This document shows, piece by piece, positions 1-7,312 of a stretch of 7,312 bases of DNA (within the stretch, counting starts at the first letter, position 1; the number at the start of each line of letters is the position of its first letter). The translations under genes were made by a program, and so were the position numbers. This DNA comes from an uncultured Clostridia bacterium. Its GTDB lineage: Bacteria > Bacillota > Clostridia > Christensenellales > Borkfalkiaceae. Where the stretch lies: assembly GCA_900557285.1 (NCBI GenBank), contig USSJ01000059.1, positions 1 through 7,312 of the forward strand. Reading direction: 5' to 3'. The notes below the pieces were generated by a model. It saw nothing but the letters and a program-made list of their open reading frames with translations, was not told the DNA's origin and ran no database searches.

Positions 1-1
1 T

Positions 2-328
2 TTTGCAGACGGCATCACGGGAAGAGGAAGCCCTTTGCCCTCGCGTATCTGCACGCTGCAGGTTTTGAAACATCAAATCAGCGGCGTATTGTCGGAGCCT
101 GAAAATATACTGGAAGTTTGGGCAGTCTTTACGGAATCGGCGGCTGAGAGTTCTTACGACTGGAAATGGAACGAACTCAGATTAAAACGAAACGGCTCTG
201 AGTTTTGCGGTTTGCTTTCGGGTGACGTGCGGCATGTCTACATTCTGGTCAAGGATAAGAACTCCAATCTTCTCAGCAGCCGACTTTATGATCTTTGCGA
301 TCAGACGGATCAGGAAAAGATGTCATGA
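2..328 (+). CDS. C-terminal fragment of an unidentified protein, beta-rich tail
   Basis: This is an open frame entering from the left edge and ending at a TGA at 326-328, so about 108 residues of the C-terminus are visible. A TTG at 35 could in theory start it, but the frame is open all the way to base 2 and no ribosome binding site is convincing, so I read it as partial. The visible part alternates hydrophobic and polar residues (EVWAVFTES, YDWKWNEL, HVYILVKDKNSNLLSS), which suggests an Ig-like or jelly-roll beta-sandwich. The ending 'VYILVKDKNSNLLSSRLYDL' loosely resembles tails that follow alpha/beta-hydrolase esterase domains, but that is a guess. No catalytic motif, signal peptide or membrane segment is visible in this part. 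The stop overlaps a possible 14-codon frame (ATGA at 325-328). No clear terminator separates it from the next gene, which has its own promoter. Confidence 0.6.
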   Translation, partial: FADGITGRGSPLPSRICTLQVLKHQISGVLSEPENILEVWAVFTESAAESSYDWKWNELRLKRNGSEFCGLLSGDVRHVYILVKDKNSNLLSSRLYDLCDQTDQEKMS

Positions 329-369
329 ACGAAGCGGCCAGAGAGAAATTTCAAAATTTAAAAGAATGA
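325..369 (+). CDS. Possible 14-codon ORF overlapping the upstream stop
   Basis: ATG 325 overlaps the previous stop in an ATGA, with AGGAA (312-316) 8 bases upstream, and encodes MNEAAREKFQNLKE before a TGA at 367-369. The -35 box of the ROK promoter starts at the next base. It could be a translated coupling peptide or chance. Nothing in its sequence indicates a function. Confidence 0.2.
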   Translation: MNEAAREKFQNLKE

Positions 370-398
370 TTGCAAAAAAAGGAAAACCGTGATAAAAT
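370..398 (+). promoter_or_regulatory. Extended -10 promoter of the ROK-kinase-isomerase-aldolase operon
   Basis: TTGCAA at 370-375 and TAAAAT at 393-398 are separated by 17 bases, and TG at 390-391 sits one base before the -10 hexamer, giving an extended -10 element. An AT-rich stretch with the palindrome GAAATTTC (345-352) lies just upstream and could be an UP element or an operator half. Transcription would start around 404-406, leaving a 5' leader of only about 15 bases that consists almost wholly of the ribosome binding site (AGGAG, 410-414). Confidence 0.65.
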
Positions 399-419
399 AA
401 AAAGGGGACAGGAGACGAA

Positions 420-1619
420 ATGAAATTAATGGGCGGAAAACAAAGCTTGTTGCGGAGTATGAACCGTGAACTTATATTGAGCGTTTTGAGTAAACAGAGT
501 ATGTCCAACAGCGACCTTGCCAAAACGATCAAGTTGAGCAATACGGGGGTCGTTACGATCATTGACGAGATGGTACAGGAAGGTCTGTTGAATAAAACAG
601 ATGCAGAAAATACCTCCATCGGAAGACGACCTATCCTGTTGAGCATCAATCCGGGTTACGGAATGGTCATGGTAGTCATGTTTGCACAGTTTGTCGAAGT
701 AAATTTGTACTCCCTGAACCGCGACGTTCTCTATAAGTACAAAGAGCCTGTGACGGGCAGGTATTCCGACGAAGATCTTCAAAATCTGCTGGAAAAAATG
801 TATTTGGTCGTAAGGAATCAATTCCCCGAACACAGATTGATATGTATTTGTATATCGGCACCGGGCAAAGTCAATAAACATACCGGGGAAATTATCTACG
901 CTCCGTTTTTTAAAACATATCACGGAATTAATTTGAAAGAATTATTTTTTGAAAAGTTCAATGTTCCCGTGTTTGTCAAAAATGATATACGTTTTGCTCT
1001 TTTGGCGGAAAAAAGTGACGGGGAATATAAGGACCTCATTAACGATACGTTTTATATTCAGTTGGGAGAAGGTATTGGCGGCGCCATGTTTCTGGACGGG
1101 AAATTATACGAAGGCAGAAGCGGGCTGAACGGTGAACTCGGTTTGTTTTTGGTGGATTGTCTGCATCAGTCGTTCCCTTTGGACATGGTTGAACAGAAGA
1201 AATATCTTCATCAGGTATGTTCTCTGTATCACATTCTGGAAATAATACGGAATGAAATAAAAAACGGTGCCGAATGCTGTATAAGTAAACCGCCCGAAGA
1301 GATCACGATCAAAGATGTGGCGGAAGCTTATGAAAACGGTGATTTTTTGTGCAGCGAGGTGGTCAACAGTACGGCAAGGGTTGCCGCGAATGTCCTTAAG
1401 AGCTTGTTCGAGATACTGGATTTTGATCTGATCCTCGTTTCAAGAACTACGCTTCCGTTTGGCGAAAAGTATTTGCAGGCTTTGTCTTCATACGTCAATG
1501 CGGATAATAACAATGTATATATTAAGGTATGTTTTGCGTCTTTCGGACGGGAAGGCGCGGAGATCGGTGCGAAAAATTACGCCATAGAACAGGCGATCAA
1601 AATCGTAGCAAAAACCTGA
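420..1619 (+). CDS. ROK-family (NagC/XylR type) transcriptional repressor without kinase motifs
   Basis: This is a cytoplasmic DNA-binding regulator of 399 residues, the usual length for ROK repressors. Residues about 16-75 form a winged helix-turn-helix (ELILSVLSKQSMSNSDLAK, then TGVVTIIDEMVQEGLL) followed by the typical GRRP at 68-71. The ROK sugar-binding fold follows: APG (147-149), VKND with N188-D189, GEGIGG (216-221) and GELG (238-241). Three catalytic features are missing. No DxGGT phosphate loop follows the wing, the histidine of the family GEIGH is L242, and the CxCGxxGCxE zinc motif is absent. It should therefore bind a sugar or sugar phosphate without phosphorylating it. ATG 420 is chosen because AGGAG lies 5 bases upstream and the N-terminus aligns with the HTH. 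It is first in the operon, 21 bases before the kinase, so autoregulation and local repression are likely. The effector cannot be read from the sequence. Confidence 0.88.
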   Translation: MKLMGGKQSLLRSMNRELILSVLSKQSMSNSDLAKTIKLSNTGVVTIIDEMVQEGLLNKTDAENTSIGRRPILLSINPGYGMVMVVMFAQFVEVNLYSLNRDVLYKYKEPVTGRYSDEDLQNLLEKMYLVVRNQFPEHRLICICISAPGKVNKHTGEIIYAPFFKTYHGINLKELFFEKFNVPVFVKNDIRFALLAEKSDGEYKDLINDTFYIQLGEGIGGAMFLDGKLYEGRSGLNGELGLFLVDCLHQSFPLDMVEQKKYLHQVCSLYHILEIIRNEIKNGAECCISKPPEEITIKDVAEAYENGDFLCSEVVNSTARVAANVLKSLFEILDFDLILVSRTTLPFGEKYLQALSSYVNADNNNVYIKVCFASFGREGAEIGAKNYAIEQAIKIVAKT

Positions 1620-1640
1620 TCGGAAAGACAGAGGGGGCTT

Positions 1641-3204
<1,564 letters not shown>

Positions 3205-3213
3205 GAGTTTCAA

Positions 3214-4062
3214 ATGCTGGTAGGATTAAAAGAAATTTTAGATATCGCACAACAGGATAAATGTGCGGTCGGAATGTTCAATGCTACGGGTTTTGACAGC
3301 CTGCAGGCAGTGGTCTGCGCCGCAGAGGAGCTGAATCAGCCTGTGATCTTGGCGCATGCGGAAGTGCATAATGTTTACAATGATATTTCTTATGTCGGCC
3401 CAGCCATGCTTGCCGCGGCAAAAAATGCAAGAGTGCCTGTGTGTGTGCATTTGGATCATGGTACTTCTTTGGAAATGGTGTATCGCGCTTTGCGGATCGG
3501 TTTCACGTCTGTAATGATCGATACTTCGGAATTGCCGTATGAAGAAAACCTTCGGATAACAAAAGAGGTGACAGTGATCGCACATGCTATGGGTGTGGGC
3601 GTGGAAGCCGAGCTGGGAAGAATGGTAACAGGCGAAACGGGTGAAAAACAGATCGAGACGGAGGATCCTGCGGATTTTTATACCAGAGCGGATGAGGCAC
3701 AAAAGTTTGCGGAAGCGACGGGGATCGACGCATTGGCGATCGCGTTCGGAACGAGTCACGGTTTTTATAAGGCGCAGCCCAAGCTGGATTTTGACGTGAT
3801 TAAAAATTGTGCGGCTGCCACGGGCCTGCCGCTCGTCATGCATGGGGGCAGCGGCGTGGATGAAGCCGGATTCCGTCAAGCCATTGCCTGCGGGATACGG
3901 AAGATCAATTATTATTCCTATATGTCTAAAGCGGGATATGAGGCGGCGGCAAAGGAAATTGCTTTGGGCAAAACAAAATATTTGCACGATGTCGAATATG
4001 CCGCCATGCAGGCGATGAAAGAGGACGTAAAAAAAGCGATCCGTATTTTTTCAAACCGTTGA
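3214..4062 (+). CDS. Class II (zinc) ketose-bisphosphate aldolase, Fba/GatY-like
   Basis: This 282-residue TIM-barrel aldolase reversibly splits a ketose phosphate into DHAP and an aldehyde. The zinc and catalytic residues are in order: HLDHG with D81 and H82, the metal-linked VEAELGR with E131 and E133 and a following glycine-rich loop (137-145), GTSHG with H182, and MHGGSG with H210. The phosphate-binding loop KIN at 230-232 is followed by YYSY, where fructose and tagatose bisphosphate aldolases usually have NxxT(D/E). N232 is kept and the threonine is conservatively S235, but Y234 is unusual. The gene starts 9 bases after the isomerase stop. TAGGAG (3202-3207) is its ribosome binding site and contains that stop. 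It is the last gene before a terminator. The operon context suggests cleavage of a ketose 1-phosphate made by the PfkB kinase rather than a housekeeping glycolytic role, but ordinary fructose 1,6-bisphosphate or tagatose 1,6-bisphosphate aldolase activity is not excluded. Confidence 0.88.
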   Translation: MLVGLKEILDIAQQDKCAVGMFNATGFDSLQAVVCAAEELNQPVILAHAEVHNVYNDISYVGPAMLAAAKNARVPVCVHLDHGTSLEMVYRALRIGFTSVMIDTSELPYEENLRITKEVTVIAHAMGVGVEAELGRMVTGETGEKQIETEDPADFYTRADEAQKFAEATGIDALAIAFGTSHGFYKAQPKLDFDVIKNCAAATGLPLVMHGGSGVDEAGFRQAIACGIRKINYYSYMSKAGYEAAAKEIALGKTKYLHDVEYAAMQAMKEDVKKAIRIFSNR

Positions 4063-4111
4063 AAAAATGATGTTTATCGGATCCTGAAGATTCAGAATAA
4101 TTATACGGAAC

Positions 4112-4145
4112 AAAGGAATCGTCCGGATTTTCGGATGGTTCCTTT
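4112..4145 (+). other. Strong 3'-UTR hairpin without a U tract
   Basis: The bases 4112-4125 pair along their whole length with 4132-4145 (14 pairs, two of them G-U in RNA), closing a six-base loop GATTTT. The last pairs are A-T, but no T run follows (CAGTGTGGGG). It is therefore not a standard intrinsic terminator. It lies 50 bases after the aldolase stop and 38 bases before the true terminator. It may protect the 3' end of the operon mRNA, act as a processing site, or be an operator for the downstream gene. Confidence 0.6.
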
Positions 4146-4183
4146 CAGTGTGGGGCAAAAGGTGTGTGAAACTTAGTGACAGA

Positions 4184-4225
4184 TCCGGCCGTGAAGCAGA
4201 TTGCTTTCACGGCCGGACTTTTTCT
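4184..4225 (+). terminator. Rho-independent terminator of the four-gene operon
   Basis: A perfect 12-base stem, TCCGGCCGTGAA (4184-4195) with TTCACGGCCGGA (4206-4217), is extended inward by GCA/TGC with one bulged T and capped by a short loop. Five T follow at 4219-4223. The high GC stem plus T run on the plus strand, 122 bases after the aldolase, fits termination of the operon. Confidence 0.88.
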
Positions 4226-4228
4226 GGA

Positions 4229-4240
4229 CCTTCGCGAAGG
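4229..4240. promoter_or_regulatory. Perfect 12-base palindrome, possible operator
   Basis: CCTTCGCGAAGG reads the same on both strands. It lies between the terminator and the promoter of the GH78 gene, about 57 bases upstream of the -35 box. A regulator dimer could bind it. As RNA it would be only a 4-bp stem with a CGCG loop. No second copy was noticed near the operon promoter at 370-398. Confidence 0.3.
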
Positions 4241-4296
4241 GCGGATATGGATAAAGAATTTTTCAAAAGAAGTAAAATTTAAATACTTGTCGGGAG

Positions 4297-4326
4297 TTGC
4301 TATTTCATATTGAGATATGATAGAAT
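4297..4326 (+). promoter_or_regulatory. Promoter of the GH78 gene with inverted repeat in the spacer
   Basis: TTGCTA (4297-4302) and TAGAAT (4321-4326) are 18 bases apart, with TG at 4318-4319 forming an extended -10 (TGATAGAAT). The spacer holds the inverted repeat TCATAT-TGAG-ATATGA (4305-4320), which reaches the -10 box and would be well placed for repression. The leader to ATG 4354 is about 20 bases and carries AGGGG at 4341-4345, 8 bases before the start. Confidence 0.6.
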
Positions 4327-4353
4327 ATTGCTAATAAAAAAGGGGAACGGAAC

Positions 4354-6450
4354 ATGGAAAAGGCAGATATTTTTCAGAAAAGCAATTGGATATGGCTTGA
4401 AAAGAGCAGAGTGAATCAATATGCCGATTTTATTGTGAAATTTGCGGCGGAGAAAGAAAACGGGATTGTGTTGCGTATCAGTGCGGATACGAATTATGTG
4501 GTTTATATGAACGGCAGATATGTATACAGCGGGCAATATCCCGATTATCCGCATTATAAAATTTACGACGAACTGGATCTGGAGGAGTATTGTCATGCGG
4601 GAGAGAACCGTATGGCGATTTTATGTTATTACGCGGGGGAAGACAGCAGTACATATTACAAGGCGCAGGCCGGATTGATTTTTGAGATCGTAAAAGACGG
4701 TAAGGTTCTTGCGAAAAGCGGGGAAGAGACTTTATCGAGAGAAGACAAGGGGTATCGCAGCGGCGAGGTGGAAAATATTACGCCGCAATTGGGGCGCACA
4801 TATTATTATGATGCCGTGTCGGACGATGCCTGGAAAGAGAAAGACGTTGCGGGATTTTTGCAAAGTACGGTTGTGGATAAGAAATGTCGGATGTTTGTCA
4901 GGCCGATCCGCCGATTGCGGCTGAATGAAGGTGCGGCAGCGATGATCGATTCGCAGGGAGAGTATAAAAAGGGGAACGGAGGCAAGACGGCTGCAGAGAA
5001 TATAGAGAGTGCATTTTTGCGTTTCAAGGATTGGGGAGGAAAGAAGCGTTTGCCGGATCGTGACGGCGCTGTATTGAAGACGGATGAGGACGGCGTATAT
5101 TTTATAGTAGATATGGGGGAAGAAACGGCGGGGTATGCAATACTGGATCTGGAAGTTCCTTACGATGCGGATGTTTGGGTCGGATTCGGGGAACATTTGC
5201 AGGATATGAGAGTGCGGACAAGGATCGGCATGCGGAATTTTGCATTCGGTTACAGGGCAAAAAGGGGCAGGAACAGCTTTTGCGGCGTTCTTCGTCGGAT
5301 CGGGTGTCGGTATTTGCAGATACATATCGAAGCTCCGTGGGCGAAATTGTACGATTGCAGGATATTCTGTACGGATTATCCTGCGGAAGAGGTTCCCGTT
5401 CGGATCGGGGACGGATTGCGTCGGAAAATTTATGAAAACGGCGTGCGAACATTAAAGAGATGTATGCACGAACATTATGAAGATTGTCCCTGGAGAGAGC
5501 AGGCGCTCTATGCAATGGACAGCCGCAATCAGATGTTGTTCGGGTCGTATGTGTTTCAAAACAATGAGGATTACGTAAAGGCAAATTTGCGGCTGATGTC
5601 GAAAGGGCTGCGGGAAGACGGCCTTTTGGAATTATGTTTCCCTGCGCGGGTAGGGATAACCATCCCCTCATTCAGTTGTTATTTTATCCTGGCGCTGGCA
5701 GAATATTTTGAGAGAACGGGAGATCTTGAATTTATAAAAGAAGTGTATCCGATCGCAAAAAAAATTTTGGATACATTTGCGGCGCGGGTGGACGGTACTG
5801 GTCTGATCGCGGTTTTTCAAGGACAAGAGTACTGGAATTTTTATGAATGGAGAACGGGTCTGGACGGACAAGATGTTTGCGATGACAGTGATCGGTTTGA
5901 ACGATATGACAGCTGCCTGAATTTATTGTATTTGTGCGCATTGGAAAAATACATGTACCTGCAGCGGGTTTTGGATAAAGAAGGTTTGGCGATCTCCGAA
6001 AAAAAATACGAACAGATGAAGGAGGCCGTTGTAAAAAACTTTTATGATGCTGAGGCGGGATTTTTTTGTACGTCCGTCAAGGGCGGAAAAAGGATCGGCG
6101 CGGCGATGCTGCCGCAGGCGTTGGCCGTAGTGACCGAATGCTGTCCGGAAAGAGCGGGTGACCTTTGCCGTAAACTGAAAAACGGAGAAGGATTGGTTCC
6201 CGTTACGCTTTCCAATCGGCTCTGGCTGTACGAAGCATTGCTGAAGTATTCGGAAAATGAACTGGATTTTGTGTTACGGGATCTGGAATGCGTGTACGGA
6301 AACATGGTCACTTGCGGAGATACGACCCTCTATGAAACGGAAGATGGTGCGGAAGATTTCGGCCGCGCAGGCAGTTTGTGCCACGGATGGTCTGCGGTTG
6401 CCTGTTATATTTACAGGAAGTACGAGAAAAATATCAGAGAATCGGTTTGA
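4354..6450 (+). CDS. GH78 alpha-L-rhamnosidase-like glycoside hydrolase, cytoplasmic
   Basis: This 698-residue six-hairpin glycosidase of GH78 type should hydrolyse terminal alpha-L-rhamnosides or a related glycoside by inversion. Residues about 1-130 are an N-terminal beta-sandwich (NWIW, then 'RISADTNYVVYMNGRYV' and 'YYAGEDSSTYY'). About 245-350 is the next beta domain (FIVDMGEETAGYAILDLEVP). The (alpha/alpha)6 barrel starts near 400 and carries DCPWREQALYAMDSR at 377-391: D377, E382 and D389 have the spacing of the catalytic acidic residues of the Bacillus RhaB-type enzymes. E661 in TTLYETE is the likely general base, followed by the family SLCHGWSA (H677, W679). The protein ends 19 residues after W679, without the C-terminal beta-sandwich of longer GH78 enzymes. 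No signal peptide or anchor is seen, so the substrate must be imported first. The start ATG 4354 has AGGGG 8 bases upstream. It has its own promoter and ends at a shared terminator. Exact sugar specificity is uncertain. Confidence 0.85.
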   Translation: MEKADIFQKSNWIWLEKSRVNQYADFIVKFAAEKENGIVLRISADTNYVVYMNGRYVYSGQYPDYPHYKIYDELDLEEYCHAGENRMAILCYYAGEDSSTYYKAQAGLIFEIVKDGKVLAKSGEETLSREDKGYRSGEVENITPQLGRTYYYDAVSDDAWKEKDVAGFLQSTVVDKKCRMFVRPIRRLRLNEGAAAMIDSQGEYKKGNGGKTAAENIESAFLRFKDWGGKKRLPDRDGAVLKTDEDGVYFIVDMGEETAGYAILDLEVPYDADVWVGFGEHLQDMRVRTRIGMRNFAFGYRAKRGRNSFCGVLRRIGCRYLQIHIEAPWAKLYDCRIFCTDYPAEEVPVRIGDGLRRKIYENGVRTLKRCMHEHYEDCPWREQALYAMDSRNQMLFGSYVFQNNEDYVKANLRLMSKGLREDGLLELCFPARVGITIPSFSCYFILALAEYFERTGDLEFIKEVYPIAKKILDTFAARVDGTGLIAVFQGQEYWNFYEWRTGLDGQDVCDDSDRFERYDSCLNLLYLCALEKYMYLQRVLDKEGLAISEKKYEQMKEAVVKNFYDAEAGFFCTSVKGGKRIGAAMLPQALAVVTECCPERAGDLCRKLKNGEGLVPVTLSNRLWLYEALLKYSENELDFVLRDLECVYGNMVTCGDTTLYETEDGAEDFGRAGSLCHGWSAVACYIYRKYEKNIRESV

Positions 6451-6604
6451 AAAAATCGCTGAAAGGAATTGCGGCACGGATAAATTATTTTTTTGGACAG
6501 GAAGACATTGACCCAAAAAAAGCGTTTTCCTGCCCGTGGCTGTTCGATCCGGACATTCTGTCTTTTTATAAATCAATCGACAGTTGCATAGAAAATTTGT
6601 ATAG

Positions 6605-6633
6605 AAAAAAACGGCCGTATTCGGCCGTTTTTT
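6605..6633. terminator. Bidirectional rho-independent terminator between convergent genes
   Basis: CGGCCG (6612-6617), loop TATT, CGGCCG (6622-6627), flanked by seven A on the left and six T on the right. It therefore works as a GC stem with a U tract in either direction. It serves the GH78 gene, whose stop is about 155 bases upstream, and the minus-strand membrane gene, whose stop is 13 bases away. The bases 6451-6604 between the GH78 stop and this site hold no gene I can support. Confidence 0.9.
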
Positions 6634-6646
6634 GTTTGTATAAAAT

Positions 6647-7312
6647 TTATTCTGCGGATTGTGCGGGATATTCGGGTGAATCTGTGCCGCAGGGATCTGC
6701 CTCTTCTTTGTTACGTAGTAAAGAGCAATTCACGATTGACATGACAAGTGCGAAGATCGAAAAAATGAGAGCACATATAGGCGAAGCGCCCAACGTTGCG
6801 GCTCCTGCAAAGTTTTGCGAGCAGAGGATGATGCACATGATCAGATATGCGATGGACACTCCCGCAGAAACGGCGGAAAACACACACGACAAGGTGCGCG
6901 GACGCGCCGAGTTTTTATGGAGGATCCCTTTGGCAAAGGCGATCAGTGCTACGGTCCCGGCGGCAAATATCAGTACGAACAGTGCAAAAATAATAGCAGA
7001 GTTGGTCAGCATCCCGGACATGGCTTCCACGGTGGCTGAGTCTTCCATCGTGCCCATTGCGGCGAGGATCCCGATGAAAAGCAGCGGTGCGGATGTGTTT
7101 CCGGATAAGGCACTGTCGGTCGCCCTTGTGTTGACGGAGAGAATGTCAGCGGAAAGTGTGGCGAGCAGCAGAAAGACAAGCAGTAATCCCACAGCGTTCA
7201 GAACATAATTGAGAAGGTTTTGTTTTTGTGTTTTTGCGTTGAGGATGATGTGCAGTACTGCCGCGGTTGCAAGCGCAACGGAAACGAGTACTATGTTTAC
7301 GATCGTTGCGGC
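6647..7312 (-). CDS. Multi-pass membrane protein, partial, function unknown
   Basis: The frame is open from the right edge to the TAA at 6647-6649, giving 221 visible residues. A GTG at 7192 could be taken as the start, but the frame continues upstream without a stop and encodes another hydrophobic segment (ATIVNIVLVSVALATAAVLHIIL), so the gene is cut by the window edge. There are five clear membrane helices: the edge helix, 'NAVGLLLVFLLLATL', 'SAIIFALFVLIFAAGTVALIAFA', 'VFSAVSAGVSIAYLIMCIIL' and 'ICALIFSIFALVMSIV'. A weaker sixth is 'APLLFIGILAAMG'. A short basic linker (KGILHKNSARPR) lies between helices, and the acidic tail EEADPCGTDSPEYPAQSAE ends the protein. I recognise no family motif. 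It is convergent with the carbohydrate genes and separated from them by a terminator, so it is probably unrelated to them. Confidence 0.7.
   Translation of the reverse strand, partial: AATIVNIVLVSVALATAAVLHIILNAKTQKQNLLNYVLNAVGLLLVFLLLATLSADILSVNTRATDSALSGNTSAPLLFIGILAAMGTMEDSATVEAMSGMLTNSAIIFALFVLIFAAGTVALIAFAKGILHKNSARPRTLSCVFSAVSAGVSIAYLIMCIILCSQNFAGAATLGASPICALIFSIFALVMSIVNCSLLRNKEEADPCGTDSPEYPAQSAE

Noticed and set aside
426..923. A 165-codon minus-strand frame.
   Set aside because: It is opposite the ROK repressor HTH and sugar-binding domain; no promoter, ribosome binding site or recognisable motif.
3238..3987. A 249-codon minus-strand frame.
   Set aside because: It lies wholly opposite the aldolase gene, whose catalytic motifs are intact. 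Its His/Arg/Ile-rich translation matches no protein pattern.
4068..4176. Very short frames in the 3' UTR (MMFIGS and a 13-codon frame at 4135-4176).
   Set aside because: They lack ribosome binding sites; the second starts inside the long hairpin.
4184..4217. GTGAAGCAGATTGCTTTCAC read as a catabolite-repression (cre) site.
   Set aside because: It lacks the central CG of cre, has the wrong spacing, and is fully explained as the stem of the terminator.
6508..6605. Promoter-like TTGACC (6508) and TTGCAT...TATAGA (6584-6605).
   Set aside because: The first has no -10 hexamer at a proper distance, the second has a 10-base spacer, and no plus-strand gene follows.
6378..7208. A 276-codon plus-strand frame overlapping the end of the GH78 gene.
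   Set aside because: It has no ribosome binding site, runs through the GC-stem terminator at 6605-6633, and is the antisense of a frame with clean membrane helices. Its Ser/Ala/Thr-rich composition is typical of the reverse of a membrane gene.

Overview
The window looks like chromosomal DNA from a Gram-positive anaerobe-type Bacillota, probably Clostridia. The signs are strong AGGAGG-like ribosome binding sites, an AT-leaning but mixed composition, extended -10 promoters, a ROK repressor of Gram-positive style, and a GH78 enzyme of the DCPxxEQ subtype. The genus cannot be read from the sequence. I see no tRNA, rRNA, CRISPR, insertion sequence or phage gene.

Layout: (1) 2-328 is the C-terminal tail of an unidentified protein. 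(2) 420-4062 is a tight four-gene operon read rightward from an extended -10 promoter at 370-398: a ROK/NagC-type repressor, a PfkB sugar kinase, a small cupin sugar isomerase of the D-lyxose isomerase type, and a class II ketose-(bis)phosphate aldolase. It ends at a rho-independent terminator (4184-4225). (3) After a second promoter, 4354-6450 encodes a 698-residue GH78 alpha-L-rhamnosidase-like enzyme without a signal peptide. (4) A bidirectional terminator (6605-6633) separates it from a convergent, minus-strand multi-pass membrane protein that runs off the right edge.

How the genes may work together (inference): isomerase, kinase and aldolase form a complete aldose -> ketose -> ketose phosphate -> DHAP plus aldehyde route. 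This is the same logic as the RhaA-RhaB-RhaD or FucI-FucK-FucA pathways, but built from unrelated families. The best stereochemical fit is D-lyxose -> D-xylulose -> D-xylulose 1-phosphate -> DHAP + glycolaldehyde. A D-mannose/D-fructose route is the main alternative. The ROK protein has lost its kinase motifs and is probably the local sensor-repressor. The cytoplasmic GH78 enzyme could supply a sugar from an imported glycoside, but no transporter lies in the window.
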